From assembly GCF_028554725.1 (NCBI RefSeq), contig NC_071669.1, positions 2,681,501 through 2,745,500 of the forward strand: a stretch of DNA of 64,000 nucleotides. Direction: 5' to 3'. The notes beneath the pieces were generated by a model that saw only the letters and a program-made list of their open reading frames with translations, was not told the DNA's origin and did no database searches. This stretch comes from Zeugodacus cucurbitae (lineage: Eukaryota; Arthropoda; Insecta; Diptera; Tephritidae). Shown piece by piece: positions 47,796 to 59,564 of the stretch (position 1 is its first letter; the number at the start of each line of letters is the position of its first letter). The translations under genes and the position numbers were made by a program.

Positions 47796-48025
47796 TAATT
47801 AAAGGTCAATTTATTAATTGACTCAATTAAGTTTAAGTTAATTTATTAATTAACTCATTTAAGTTTAAGTCAATTTATGAATTGACTCGATTAAGTTAAG
47901 CTTAAGAAATCAAAAATCAATTTATAAAATGACTCAATTATGTCCAAGTTAAGTTATTAATTGACTCAATTAAATTTCATACAATTGATTAATCGACTCA
48001 TTTAAAGTGGAATCATATATCTAAT
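47796..48025. repeat. palindromic array, TTAATTGACTCAATTAA type, left part
   Basis: The 17-bp odd palindrome TTAATTGACTCAATTAA and one- or two-base variants recur about every 30-60 bases (for example near 47815, 47848, 47880, 47930, 47966 and 47985), usually followed by GTTTAAGTCAATTTA. The array continues on the other side of the MITE at 48026. Confidence 0.8.
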
Positions 48026-48408
48026 CTTATAGCGTTTTTAGACAGGAGCTAATTGATCAATCTCCCGGTCTCTGTTCGATTAAAACGCTTATTAAGATCT
48101 GTTTTCCATACAAAATAAAAGCTACATTCATTCTTAATTGAATTTTAATCGACTTGAAAATGAAATTCTGCGAAAAAGACCGTATTTGTGATTATATATA
48201 CGTTCTTTGTCTGCGATTGGCCGAATTTTTTGATAAAACAAGCTACGGTAGCTGTCGCTGCTAAAAAATAGTAATCAGCTGATGAAACTTATCAACTTCT
48301 TATGAAAAGCAAAAAGAAAAATGTTTAACAGACGATCGGTTATCGAGTAGCCGGTAGTATAAAAGGCAAACAAGGTTTTCACAATAAAAATTTTAATTGA
48401 TCAATTTA
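48026..48408 (-). mobile_element. MITE family with GTTTTTAGACAG ends, copy 2, inside the palindromic array
   Basis: The left end CTTATAGCGTTTTTAGACAG matches the right end of copy 1 read in reverse, so this copy is inverted. The body aligns through TAATCAGCTGATGAAA, TGCGATTGG and ATGAAAAGCAAAAA. At the far end the alignment stops at AATTGATCAATT (about 48397-48408), and the expected GTTTTTAGACAG end is missing. The copy is therefore truncated or has been converted by the surrounding array. Confidence 0.78.
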
Positions 48409-48690
48409 CTTCTTCTTGAATTTACTAATTGACTTAATTACCAGTTTTCTACATTATAATTTTTGAAAGTGTATTCAATTAAAATGATGACTGAATAGCT
48501 AATTTCATGTCAATTTCTAAATTAAGTTTCAGTCAATTTATTAATTGACTCAATTAAATTGCAGTCAGTTATCTCATGAACTCTATTAAATGTCTGTCAA
48601 TTAGCTATTTATTCAATTAAGAAAATAGAAAAATTTACTGAATGTATTTATCTTTGCAAAATAATTTGCTAATTGACTCAATTAATAGTA
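48409..48690. repeat. palindromic array, TTAATTGACTCAATTAA type, right part
   Basis: TTAATTGACTCAATTAAATT lies near 48540, CTAATTGACTCAATTAATA near 48670 and weaker copies near 48425 and 48615. It is the continuation of the array at 47796-48025. Confidence 0.75.
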
Positions 48691-51204
48691 CTTTTTCTTA
48701 ATTTAACTCAAAAATTGTTTTAAGTGATTTAATAAAGAGTTTGTCCTATTTAATTTTTCTTTCTTTAAATTTGTACAAACTGAAATATCAAATATATTTC
48801 TAAAATAGATAGGTCATCTCTAAGCTATAGTCGGAAAGAGAGAGAAAATCTATTTTACTTTATAAATTTAATCATTTCAGTTCCTTTAAACCCCTTGTTC
48901 AACCAAATTGCTGTTAAATAAACCCATTTGATTGCTTTATTGAATACTATTTATACTGCTGGGTAGCATTTTGATTCATTTCTACTGAGTATGTTATTTA
49001 AAATAGACACAACATTTAGCCAAAAAGGACAATTATTATATAAAAAGCTACATATATCACGTGTTGTGTACTTTGAGGTGAACAGAAACAGATGTCAACA
49101 ATTATTAATGTTTTAGGCATATTACGAGTATTGTAAAAAATAACGAATACCAAACTGATTAAATTTTTGGAAACAAATAATGAAATGATAAATGAAAAAT
49201 CGATTGTAATGATTTGTACATGATCTTATAATACTTAAAGTAACTCGATTTATAAAAAAAACTGGGAACTATTACTATAATAGTTCAATTAGGAAAAACA
49301 TGATATATAAATGAACTCAATTTGACTCAATTTAGTAGAGAAATCCTACTGAATCTTTAATTTTCAAATGCAACGAACTGAAAAATCCTCCCTGAAGATA
49401 CATAAAACCATTTTCAAGACTATTCTCCGTATAAAAACCCATTTTTCATCAAAATCAGCCATCTCAAGTGAAAAAAAAACCGCTTGTTCACATTTTCCAA
49501 TCTTCAAAGTGCGCTTCTCTTCCACTCGATCTCACATTATTAAACCCAGAAGTGCTACAATTTGACTGTTGCTGTACGCCGCTGCTGCTGCCGCTGACAT
49601 CAAGTAGCCACTTTATTACTACGCTTCGTACAATTTCAATTCACAAACAAGGTTGCCTTTTAATAGAGCACTTGCTTGTTTATAACCGTTTTCTATGACT
49701 TGCCAATATTAGATGAGAGAGCATAGAACAACACTTAAATGAGTTTTCAAACAAATTTCGTTTCGAGCATAACGAATATAAGATGGAAGAGAGAGGAATG
49801 TGAATACGAATAACTGGCATCACTGCGAAATAACTGGAAGACACTGCTGGCGTGCAACAACATTTATTGGATATTTTTATGAGCGTCGAGGATTTTTTTT
49901 TGGAAAACTTTTACTACTTGATACATAGTGTTTACAGATATATTTGTCTGAGTGTATGTATGTATGGCATGTAGAACGACTACTTAAACAATTATCGTTT
50001 CGTGCGGCACTGAGTCGTTTTTAGTTGCAACATTTGTTGTTGCAGCAGCACTAACAGCAATAAACTATCGCATTGAGCGGCAATTTCACTCGGCTTATCT
50101 GCATGAGTGTATGTGTGTGTGTGTTGTTGCTAAATTCTACATAAAAATGTATGGAAAACCATTTCGAATCAGCTCGTTAAAACTTCTAGTTTGGTTTTTA
50201 AAGCAAAAGAACAACAACAACAGCAAAAAAGTACACAAAAAGCGTTGTATTTCACGCAACCCGGAGCCATTCATGCTTCGACAAATTCGTTTGAACTACG
50301 CAAACAAGCGCGGCGCAACACAAGAAAGCATATCCAGCAACACATCCATCCATCCATCCATTCATTTATATATTTATTTACACATTCAATGTATTGCTCT
50401 ATCTATCTATGCGCTATCAGCCATTCAAGCGTTCATTACATCGGAGGCAGTCAGCAGTCAGTCAGCCCATCATCTGCCCGACACATGAGCGCCAATCGAC
50501 AATAGGCTGAGGGCAGCAGCAGCATCTGAGGCGTACTTATATGTATGTTTGTATTAAGATTGGCAAACGAAAATAGAAAAACGATAAAAACGTGAATTAG
50601 TAGTTGCGAGAAAAACAGCAAAACTTTTGAATTAGCATTAAAGCGCTTTTAACGCGAATTTTATTACCCATTGGCAGTGAGCCGGCAGCATTAGCGTGGC
50701 GAATTATGTTTAAGTGCGTGCACCGGGGGTTAACATATATAAATATTTCTACATATAAATGTCGAAACAGATTCATCGAATTTTTTATTTATTTTTTCTT
50801 GAGGCCTAAACAATCGTAAAATCTTGTATTTTTGATGAAACCGCTGAAGAAAGTCCAACAAGAAATCGTATTTCCACGAGGCCACTGAAGTAAACTAGTA
50901 AAAAAGCATATGGATACAAATAATGGATCTCTCAGAAATACAAAACCCGTTAGTGAATCCGAAGTTCAGTAGATTCTTCAAGGTCTATATTTCACGAATT
51001 TTAAATAAGATCATGCACTAAAAGAACCCAAAAGTTCCTTAATCCTTCAGTATTGCTGTCGAGGTCCATTTCTTGGTGTTCTTATATTCTAATCAAGCAG
51101 CACCTGTGCAGTTGCGAGCGCTTTCTGGCCCACGATGGTCGGAAAACGGTCCTACCAGCTGCTTTCTAATAACTTTCTAATAGAGTCAAGTCCTTCATTG
51201 AATT
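48691..51204. other. non-coding stretch
   Basis: AT-rich to 49350, then mixed. Contains CATCCATCCATCCATTC near 50346-50361 and TGTGTGTGTGTGTTG near 50112-50126. No gene or element was recognised. Confidence 0.5.
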
Positions 51205-52121
51205 GTGAGGGTCTTTCGATCCGTTGGGAGTTTCTATCTAGGCGGAAACTTCATAAAACCCCGCTCGTAGAAGTCCCATCTTTATTTGCGAATAACTCGG
51301 ACAACCACTTTTTACAAGCCTCTTTTGAGTTCAACTTAACACCACCAAGGGCGTTCGCCATGGACGTGAAGAGCTGGTAATCACTTGGCGCTATGTCCGG
51401 GCTATATGGTGGATGCGATAAAACTTCCCATCCGAGCTCCCGGAGCTTCTAACTAGTCATCAACGAAATGTGTGGTCTGGCGTTATTCTGGTGGAACACT
51501 ACACCCTTAATGTTGGCCAATTCTGGACGTTTCTGGTCAATCGACTGCTTCATTAGGTCCAGTTGCTCGGAGTAGATGGTAGAATTAATCGTCTGGCCAT
51601 ATGGGAGCAGCTTATAGTGGATAAAACCCTTCCAAACCCACTAAACACACAGCAAAACCTTCCTGGCCGTCAATCCCGGCTTGGCCACTGTTTGGGACGA
51701 TTCACCGGTATTCCACCACGACCGTTTGCGCTTAATATTGTCGTATGTGATCCATTTTCGTCGCCAGTCACCATCCGCTTCAAAAATTGATCTAGTTCGT
51801 TCCGTTTCAGCAGCATATCGCAGGCGTTGATTCGGTCCAGTAGGTTTTTTTTGCCTCAAATCATGCGGCACCCAAAGATCATGCTTTTTTGTGCATCCAG
51901 CCTTCTGCAGATGATTTAAAATGTGAGGAGATGCCACATGCCTATCTAACTCGACGTTTTCCATGATTTTAACGGTATTCGTCATCACAGATCTTCCTTG
52001 TAGGTTATGTCAAGACCTTTCTAAGAGGTATAGTATTGCCAGATACGAGCTCTGTAGCGCTTTATATATAGCCGCGAAATTCAAAAGACAAAAAGGCGGA
52101 AGAGAGATATTTGCCAACCAA
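51205..52121 (-). mobile_element. mariner (mellifera-like), copy 3, right end intact, left end lost
   Basis: The right end TTGCCAACCAA (ending 52121) is followed by TA. The minus strand keeps most of a transposase gene: MENVELDRHV, HDLRQKKPTGPNQRLRYAAE, then ITYDNIKRKRSW and AKPGLTARKVLLC. After that come the QLD and DQKRPELAN segments, and the C-terminal NALGGVKLNSKEACKKWLSE segment. Homology fades near 51205, where the left inverted repeat should begin. Frameshifts near 51780 and a stop in TS-K-L near 51450 are visible. The second catalytic Asp has become Asn (HQNNARPH instead of HQDNARPH, near 51485). Confidence 0.88.
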
Positions 52122-52123
52122 TA

Positions 52124-53581
52124 TACGCTTTAAAACAACAACCAGACTATCTCTTTTACGATTTCCGGATCTCAAGGTGGATGTACTCACTACAAATGTA
52201 TCGTATTAATACTTTATTATTTAGAGATTGCACACCTTCAGCAAGCCAACAACTCCACTTCTCATATGTAAATTTCAAAATCCGTTACAGTTCCACTTAC
52301 ACTAACAAAAAAATAATGTTGCTTACAACATTTTAGCATTTTTGTACAACATTTCAACTACATTTTGTACATTTAACTGCTGTGCGTTGTGTGTGTGTGG
52401 GTGGAGTTGAGCTGTTGCCACTGGAAGTGAAACTTAGCGTGAAGCGAAAGCAGATGCACACGTGCGTGGCGGAACCAGCAACAGGACTCAGCTGCTGTCC
52501 ATCACATACAAGACATGCTTTTCGATACATACATACAAATACACATGCATAAATGCGCGCTTATGTTGCATATGCACGCACACACACACACGCATACAAA
52601 TATGTACCGTTATTTTGCTTTTATAAGCTCGAGTACTTGTAGTTTGCTGAAGCGTTTACATTCGCACAATTTTAATCCATACGGAGCGTGCTCGCTTTTC
52701 ATGCTGCGCGAATTGTCAGTTGTCAGTTGCAGGAATGTGAATAAGGTAAGAAAATAAAAAAAAACCAAAGAAAATCGAGTGAAATGAAATAATCTGAATT
52801 CAGCGAAGTGGCAGATTTTGTAACTAAACAAGTGCATACATGGATATGCTTAAGTACATCTGTACCAAAGGCATTGTACAAACTGAGGTGAGAGGTAGAA
52901 AATAAGCAGAGAACTGAGTGATCGTGAACGAGTAATAAATAAATTTTAAAATATGTATATCATGAAATTATAGAAAATACTGTATTTTAAGACTTAGTAC
53001 TAGTAAAAATATTTATTTGAAAAAGAGCTACAGCTGATCTCCAGTTAGTGCTTTTTAAACTCTATTTTTGGGATAGCCTTTGAATAAAATGTAATGCTAT
53101 ATTTATGGATCTTTCAACGATTTCTCTTAGTCTTTTAAAATAACGGGACTCTAAGATACTCTTTATATTTGGAAATAGAAAAAAGTCACAAGAATCCATG
53201 CCAACAAATATGGAGGCTGTATTCTTTTCAGTGGCATGTATATCAAAGAATAAAAAAAAATCATAATTGGAGTTTTGGACAATTGAAAATGTTAAAATTC
53301 CCGTTATTTTTTGAACACACATCGTATATACTAAAATAGTTCAGAGAATAAACTATATCGATTCGATTCGAGAACTCAAATTCGAAATTTAAAAAATTTT
53401 TGAAATACTTGAAATGCATCTATCAGATATCTAGAACCATATGAGAAATTTTCAGAGCTGCCTGTATGATTCGATTCTCGGTTCTGATTCCTTGTGATCA
53501 GATGAAACCGAGATTTATGTGTGATAGTTCTTGTCACTACAGTAGGTTAGATTGATACTACGCTTAGAACGACTGTAATAC
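52124..53581. other. non-coding stretch
   Basis: Contains a CACACACACACA run near 52570-52581. GTAAGA at 52745 follows ATAAG and could be a donor, but no exon is supported. Confidence 0.5.
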
Positions 53582-53925
53582 TATGTTTACATATAACGAG
53601 ATTATCTCCATTAACGAGCTTAACTCGATAATCTGTAATTAAGAAACGAGATTTCCCATACAAAATTCATCTCGGGATAATCCCAGGTTATAAAATTATC
53701 TCGTTTTATATAACTAGATTTTCGGTGTTATTCCTAGGAATATCGATAATTTTGCGAAGAAGCGGAGAAATGTCAAATTAAAATGTAAACAAAAATGGCC
53801 GACAGCGAGAGAAAGATGTGTAATACAACAACAAATGCAACACATTTTATAATTGATAATCTCAATTAGCTACGGTTAGATTATTGAACGAGCTTAGAAC
53901 GAGATTATTTTCATATGTAAACATA
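53582..53925. mobile_element. MITE with TATGTTTACATAT ends, 344 bp
   Basis: The left end TATGTTTACATATAACGAG and the right end (reverse complement TATGTTTACATATGAAAAT) are inverted repeats. Subterminal GAGATTATCTC and GAGATTATTTTC extend the pairing. The interior carries repeated TAACGAG/ATCTCG words and no coding frame. Target duplication is not clear, so the superfamily is unassigned. Confidence 0.7.
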
Positions 53926-55156
53926 CTATAAGTTATAGCCAGAAGAGATAATTGCTATGGGTGTATTGATTTTTGAGGTTCAGAGAAGACATAAACTAGG
54001 ATATAGATATTCTGAAACAATATTCTAACACAAACAAAGTGGAAAATGTGTTGAGAAAGAAAGCTCAAAAACAACTAACGGTACTTTTTTTCTTCATAAA
54101 AAATTTTGAGGAAAAAATTCAGATTTTTAGATTTTTACGGATAAACGAAGACAAAACTAAAAACAAAAGATAATTGCAAATAAATTGCATTTTAGTGGCA
54201 AGTCTATTACTCTTAATAGTCTACATGTAAAATGTAATTTCACCAAAAAATTTTGCAAACTATTGCCATTAAGGCAAATTACAATACACATCCTTCAGGC
54301 GAAAACAAAAGCAAAAATAACCAAAAATTTTATAAACTTTTAAACAAATATTTGAGCGCAATATCAAGCACTTCCATTCCATGCACTTAAAATAGACTGC
54401 GAAATGGTGGCAACGCTGGTGCAAAACTTCAAATCAATCACTGCCACAACAAACATTTGCGCAGAGAGATTAAACAAAAGCGAAAAAACGCCGCCTTATA
54501 CCCTGAGTGCCAACGGTGGATATAATTTCTTTAAGCGTTTATTTGCTAGTCGATTTATCAAATGGTCACCAATGTGACATGGCCACTATTAACCTATGAC
54601 GCTGGCCTCCGGAGGCGACAATAACTATGTTTACTGTTGTTGTTGTTGTTGTTATTACAATTTTGTTGTTATTGTTATATTTTAGTTGTTGTTGTTGTTA
54701 CTGTTTCATTTTTGTTGTTTGTTGTTGTTGTTGGCTGTTTGATTTGCAGCAAATCGAGAGCAAAAGAAAGGAAACGTGTCAAAACAACGCCAAAGGGTCA
54801 AAACTATGTTAAACGCAGCTTGTAAAAGGCAAACAGAATGCAAAGAGGAAGCAAGAAAGCAAGCAACGAACGATGCCAAGCGACGAAGATGAATTCCATA
54901 AAAGCGTGTAAACGACGAACGGTGATGCATGAACGGGATAAGCTGTGGAGGTGAGGCAGTTAAGGTGATGTTGTTGTTGTTGTTATTATTTTTGTTGTTC
55001 TTAGTATTATTGTTGTTGTTATTTTTATGTTATTGTTGTTGCTGCCAGCGCTGATATGTAAGACCGTTGCAGCTGCTTTTACCATACAATCATTTACACT
55101 CACCGTTAGCTCATTGCGGCTGGCCTGTTTCCAAGTGTCCGCTTGTATGTGTGTCT
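53926..55156. other. non-coding stretch with GTT microsatellites
   Basis: Runs of GTT occur at about 54635-54655, 54684-54733 and 54969-55040. Frames across them give poly-Leu/Val/Cys peptides and are not genes. Confidence 0.6.
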
Positions 55157-55317
55157 ATGTGTGTGTTTGTGCGGCGTAAAAACGCTAGGCAAAACGCTCG
55201 CTTACACACTGCCGCAGTTGATGTTGATGAATTACCGGATGTGGCCCGAGTTACCTTCTACTCTAATCTGCTGCTGTTAGTTGTGGTCGTCTTGGCATGC
55301 TCACTTGGTTGCAATAA
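55157..55317 (+). CDS. candidate exon with membrane or signal-anchor segment
   Basis: A + frame with ATG at 55157 runs to GTGAGT, a good splice donor, at 55318-55323, leaving 53 codons in phase 2. The peptide has a basic start (MCVFVRRKNARQNAR), an acidic middle (VDVDELPDVARV) and a hydrophobic run of about 16 residues, NLLLLVVVVLACSLGC. This could be a signal anchor or an extended signal peptide. An alternative is an internal exon starting after the acceptor-like GCCGCAG at 55210-55216. The start lies in a TGTG microsatellite, which weakens it. The family is not recognised. Confidence 0.28.
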
Positions 55318-55323
55318 GTGAGT

Positions 55324-57189
55324 GCTGTCCCCCCTCAGCCCTCAACCGCCGCTATCAGAAAAGCAGTATGCTTTGGTTAACACATTTGAATGCTGTTTGT
55401 AATTGTTGTTGTTGTTGTTGTTGTTTCGGTTTTGGTTTGCTTGCCATTATGGCTTGTGTGGTCATAATGGAAACTGGCATAACTCTGATGAATGAGTTGC
55501 GGTGCCGGCGATGTGCCTGCTGCCATGGTTGTTTGCTCTTATCTTTATGGATTTAACGAATTACATGCAGCATGAGTTCATTTTTATTTTTGCAGCAACA
55601 ACAACAACAAATATTAACAACTCGTTACAGCAAATGTAACGGCTACGCAAAGGCGTTGTGTAGGCCTCATATTTAACCAGTTGACAGTTCCATTTGCGGG
55701 GTCGTGCGCTGTGTCGCTTCTACTCTTCGCATATACATATATACATACAAACAAATGTGAGTCTTGTAAGAAGCTTACACGTGTATAATTGGCCCGAAAA
55801 TCACCAGCAACTCAACTACTTTGTGCGATATATAATATAATATAATATATGCTCAGCTACTTGTGAAATATTAGTTAGCAAAGCGTCCAAAGTTTTTCGC
55901 GTTCGCAACTTACGCATGCATAAAACATAAACATTTACACATACATACATACATATATACATACACTCACATATAGAGGATGTTATGTGTGTGTTGTTTC
56001 GGTGAAAAATAATGAATTCTGTCAGAAATGTGAAAATGATGGACACGATGATGAGCCGTTAAGTGCGCCATACTTTTGCCAAACTAACTAACTAACTGTA
56101 CATATACTCGCATGCTGTGTGTTGGCTTCGCACTTTGGCAGCGTTGACAAGTGATGAAATATAAGAAATTCTTCGGCATCACTCTTCGGTGAGTTTTCGG
56201 TTTGGGAAAGCTGCTACTGTCATTAGCACCAGCTAAGCATGTTGGTGAAAATTCAGCAAAACTTTGAGTGCCCATTAGTGCTGTGTGCCACATATGCACG
56301 TGTGTGTGTGTGTTTTTTTTTAATAAATGAGCATATCATGTTATTAGTGATACAAATTTCTGGTAGATCTTATCAAAGTGGCTATTATGCATGGCTTAAG
56401 CGATTTTTTTTTCGTTTTTACTTTTGAAGTGGATTTGGCGGTGTTTAAGTTGGGGAAACTCTTATAGGGGGACCTAATATCTATGTGCTAGGTAATATAT
56501 GCATAAATAGTTGATAAATAATTTCTTGGAATACTAAAGAACAAAGAAACATTAAAGCCTCTCTTACTTACACTTACACACTTACAAATAACCATATAAC
56601 AAATTCCTTCAAAAAAGAATTTTTTAATAACAATCGCATTTTAGAAGAAACCACTGATATTAGCCACTCAGAGTATGAGCTCATTCGAAATTATATAAAA
56701 TTTAGAGGAAAATTCGCAACATAACATACCTGCTTTGAATCCATTGAGCTATTAGTGGAACTAGCTTCCTATTTCACGCTAAACCTGCAATGAGTTCCTG
56801 GACACAGTTCAGCTGGATATCAAGTAGCTGTGAAGCAAACAAAGAAGTCAGATTAGGCACAACCTTACAATTGGATTCCAACGAAAGTTGAAATACACAT
56901 GCCCCTGCCCACTTGTAGACACTGAATTGATAAATATGTCATAGATTTGACTGAATCCCATTGGAAACAATCCCTTAATTGCTCAACAAGCAGATAACCT
57001 TAATTTAAAAGGGTTGAAATAACATCTCTAGTAGGAATGCTAATAGATCACTCTCTGATAGGAAGACACGTCATAAGACTGAGGATACCATACAAATACT
57101 ACTGTAGAAGCTATCATTGTAGAATAAATAGAAGAAAAACAGTCTGAGGAACATTCCGTGAGATGAATGGTGTTTTGGGCGATGGTAGT
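55324..57189. other. non-coding stretch
   Basis: Contains GTTGTTGTTGTTGTTG near 55404, ACATACATACATAC near 55940 and TGTGTGTGTGTG near 56300. No gene was recognised. Confidence 0.5.
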
Positions 57190-57844
57190 ATCACTTCGAA
57201 TTGCGGAGAAATGGTTTCGACGATTCAGAACGAAAACAGTCGTGGTCGAAGGCCGGTGAATCGTCCCAAACAGTGTGCAAGCCGGGATTGACGGCCAGGA
57301 AGATTTTGCTGGGTGTTTGATGGGATTGGTAAGGAATCATCCACTATGAGCTGCTCCCATGTGGCCAGACGCTTAATTCTACCATCTACTGCGAACAACT
57401 GGACCGCTTGAAGCAGCCGATCGACCAGAAGCGTCCAGAATTGAGCAACAGTAAGGGTGTAGAGTTCCACCAGGACAACGCCAGACCACACACTTCGTTG
57501 ATGACTCGTCAGAAGCTACGGGAACTCGAAACGGGAAGTTTTATCGCATCCATCATATAGCCCGGACATAGCGCCAAGTGATTACCACCTGTTCCTGTCC
57601 ATGGCGAACACCTTTGGTGGAGTAAAGTTGAACCCGAAAGAGGCTTGTGAAAAGTGGCTGTCCGAGTTCTTCACAAATAAGGAGGTGGGCTTCTACGAGG
57701 GGGGTATTATGAAGTATCCGTTAGATGGAAACAGATTATCGAACGAAGCGGCGCATATTTGCACTAAATCCGATCACTGTAACCTTATATATAAAGCTTT
57801 GAATAAAGAGCAAAAAAGCGGAAGGGATATATTTGACATCCTAA
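57190..57844 (+). mobile_element. mariner (mellifera-like), internally deleted copy 4, left end lost
   Basis: The right end is degenerate (TTTGACATCCTAA) but followed by TA at 57845-57846. On the + strand the DNA for AEKWFRRFR (57201-57230) joins directly to the DNA for the KRKRSW-to-AKPGLTARK segment, so the DNA between them (roughly half of the N-terminal region and the first catalytic Asp) is missing. The remaining part keeps CEQLDRLKQPIDQKRPEL, HQDNARPHTSLMTRQKLREL and the C-terminus. A frameshift near 57525 and another near 57715 break the frame. The left inverted repeat was not found. Confidence 0.85.
57601..57720 (+). pseudogene. C-terminal piece of mariner transposase
   Basis: An open stretch starts MANTFGGVKLNPKEACEKWL and continues through SEFFTNKEVGFYEGGIMK, which is the well-conserved C-terminal region of this mariner lineage. 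After GGIMK the frame is lost: the family-like continuation lies in another frame. It is the best preserved C-terminus among the four copies and useful for aligning them. Confidence 0.8.
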
Positions 57845-57846
57845 TA

Positions 57847-59564
57847 TTAAACTTTTGAAATAGATTAGTTTTATCAATGCCACAGAGAGACCACAGCGTT
57901 GTTCAGTTGTTTCACAATGGGACTCTTAGAGACCTAAATGCGTCTACCGACATCCACTATGGCTACCTACTGATAAACACGTTAAAATCAAGGAAATCAC
58001 CATCATACTACAAAGCATGGAAGGCACCGACAAATCCCATAATCGATAAAGAGGTCATAGCTTGTACTTCGTTAGCATAATAAAACTAAAATATATTCCA
58101 AATCAGTATTTCTGCAGGAATGATAGACCTTAACATTAACCACATATGAAAAAAATGCATACAACTTGACTACAGCGCCACCTATCGCTTGCTTAGCACA
58201 GCTGGATGTGGGTAAATACTCTCTCCACAATTTAAAGTTCAATTTGACCTCACTTTCAATAATTTACATGCAGCCAAACAGCTTAAACTCAACATTTCAG
58301 CAAAGCACGTCATGGCGTATGAGTAACCTTTTGTGAAAAATTTATGAAAATATATTTCTTATGCACTTTTCATGGTAATCACAAAAAAATATGCGAATTC
58401 AAATACAAATATAAACCCTTAGCATGATTTTGAATTTGCTTAAAAGCATTTGTCAAAAGGTCACAACCAGCAGCTGAGTGCTTGCCACAAGCACAATGCA
58501 GCGCTGAAGGACTACCGTGAGCATGTGAAGGTAGAAGGTTGCCAAGGAAAATAAATAATATTCTAAAAGATTAAAAAAATGCGAAGCAAACGCAATCGGT
58601 GATTGGGTAAGACCACACCTACGGCAAACATTAAAGAAATCACAAATCATAAAAGAAAATACGCGAGCGAAAATTAGAGCGCGCAAAAAGGACAAAAAAA
58701 AATAGCAAAAAAAAATGGCGAACAAACGAAAATAAACGCGATTTAAGGTGCGTGCCTGCTGGTCACGTAGTAAAATCTCACGCTTCTTTCCACTTTAATG
58801 CGTTTGCGTGTTGAAAATCACAAATAATCACATCAACGAAATCAACAACAATAAAAATTAGAAAATACACTCAGCGCACAGCAATTGAAATGTTTATGCG
58901 TTATTGTAGTGGAGAACTTTTGCTCCAACAATTTATAGCACGAAAATATACTTTATTTGGCGTTGAAGGAAAAATACAAAAATACAAAAATAAAAACGCC
59001 CAAAAGAACACACAACAATACAGCAAACGCTGTGCCTGTAGCATGCTGAAAAGCACAATAGAAATCACATAAAAAGTGAAGCATTCAATACAGTTGCGTT
59101 AATGCCACACCATTTGCGCTATTTGCTTGGCAGCGGCAGCGCTCTAAGAGTCCTCACCATACGTGTAAGTACGATTGGGTAATTTCCGTTAAATATATTA
59201 CAATGCATGTCGCTATTTATTGGCTACACCCTTTTCTTGTCAGCTCATTACGTGCATGCAATAAAAAGTATGTGCTCCTTCCTTTGGCAGTTCGTCATAT
59301 GCAGCGGTTTTTCCCTCTCCTCCATTATACGCATTTAATTTGAAGTATAGTTTCAGGCACTCAAGTCACAGATTGCCACGCTGATAAAATATAAACTTGT
59401 GGCGTTGTTTGAAGCGTGTATTTAATAGAATTATTTTAAGGTGAGTGTTGATTAAATGTTTAGTACAAACAATTGGCTGCAACTTCTCCCACTTCACAAT
59501 AAAATATATGCGATTTGAAAGGTAATTCATCATAAAAGTAGGCAATGATTTGTTTGCTCTCTTT
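57847..59564. other. non-coding stretch
   Basis: A-rich tracts near 58698-58716 and AT-rich sequence elsewhere. Short open frames carry no recognisable features. Confidence 0.5.

Noticed and set aside
54627..54825. Hydrophobic frames rich in Val, Leu and Cys that look like membrane helices.
   Set aside because: They are translations of GTT microsatellites.
57225..57491. Minus-strand frame of 88 codons.
   Set aside because: Antisense of mariner copy 4.
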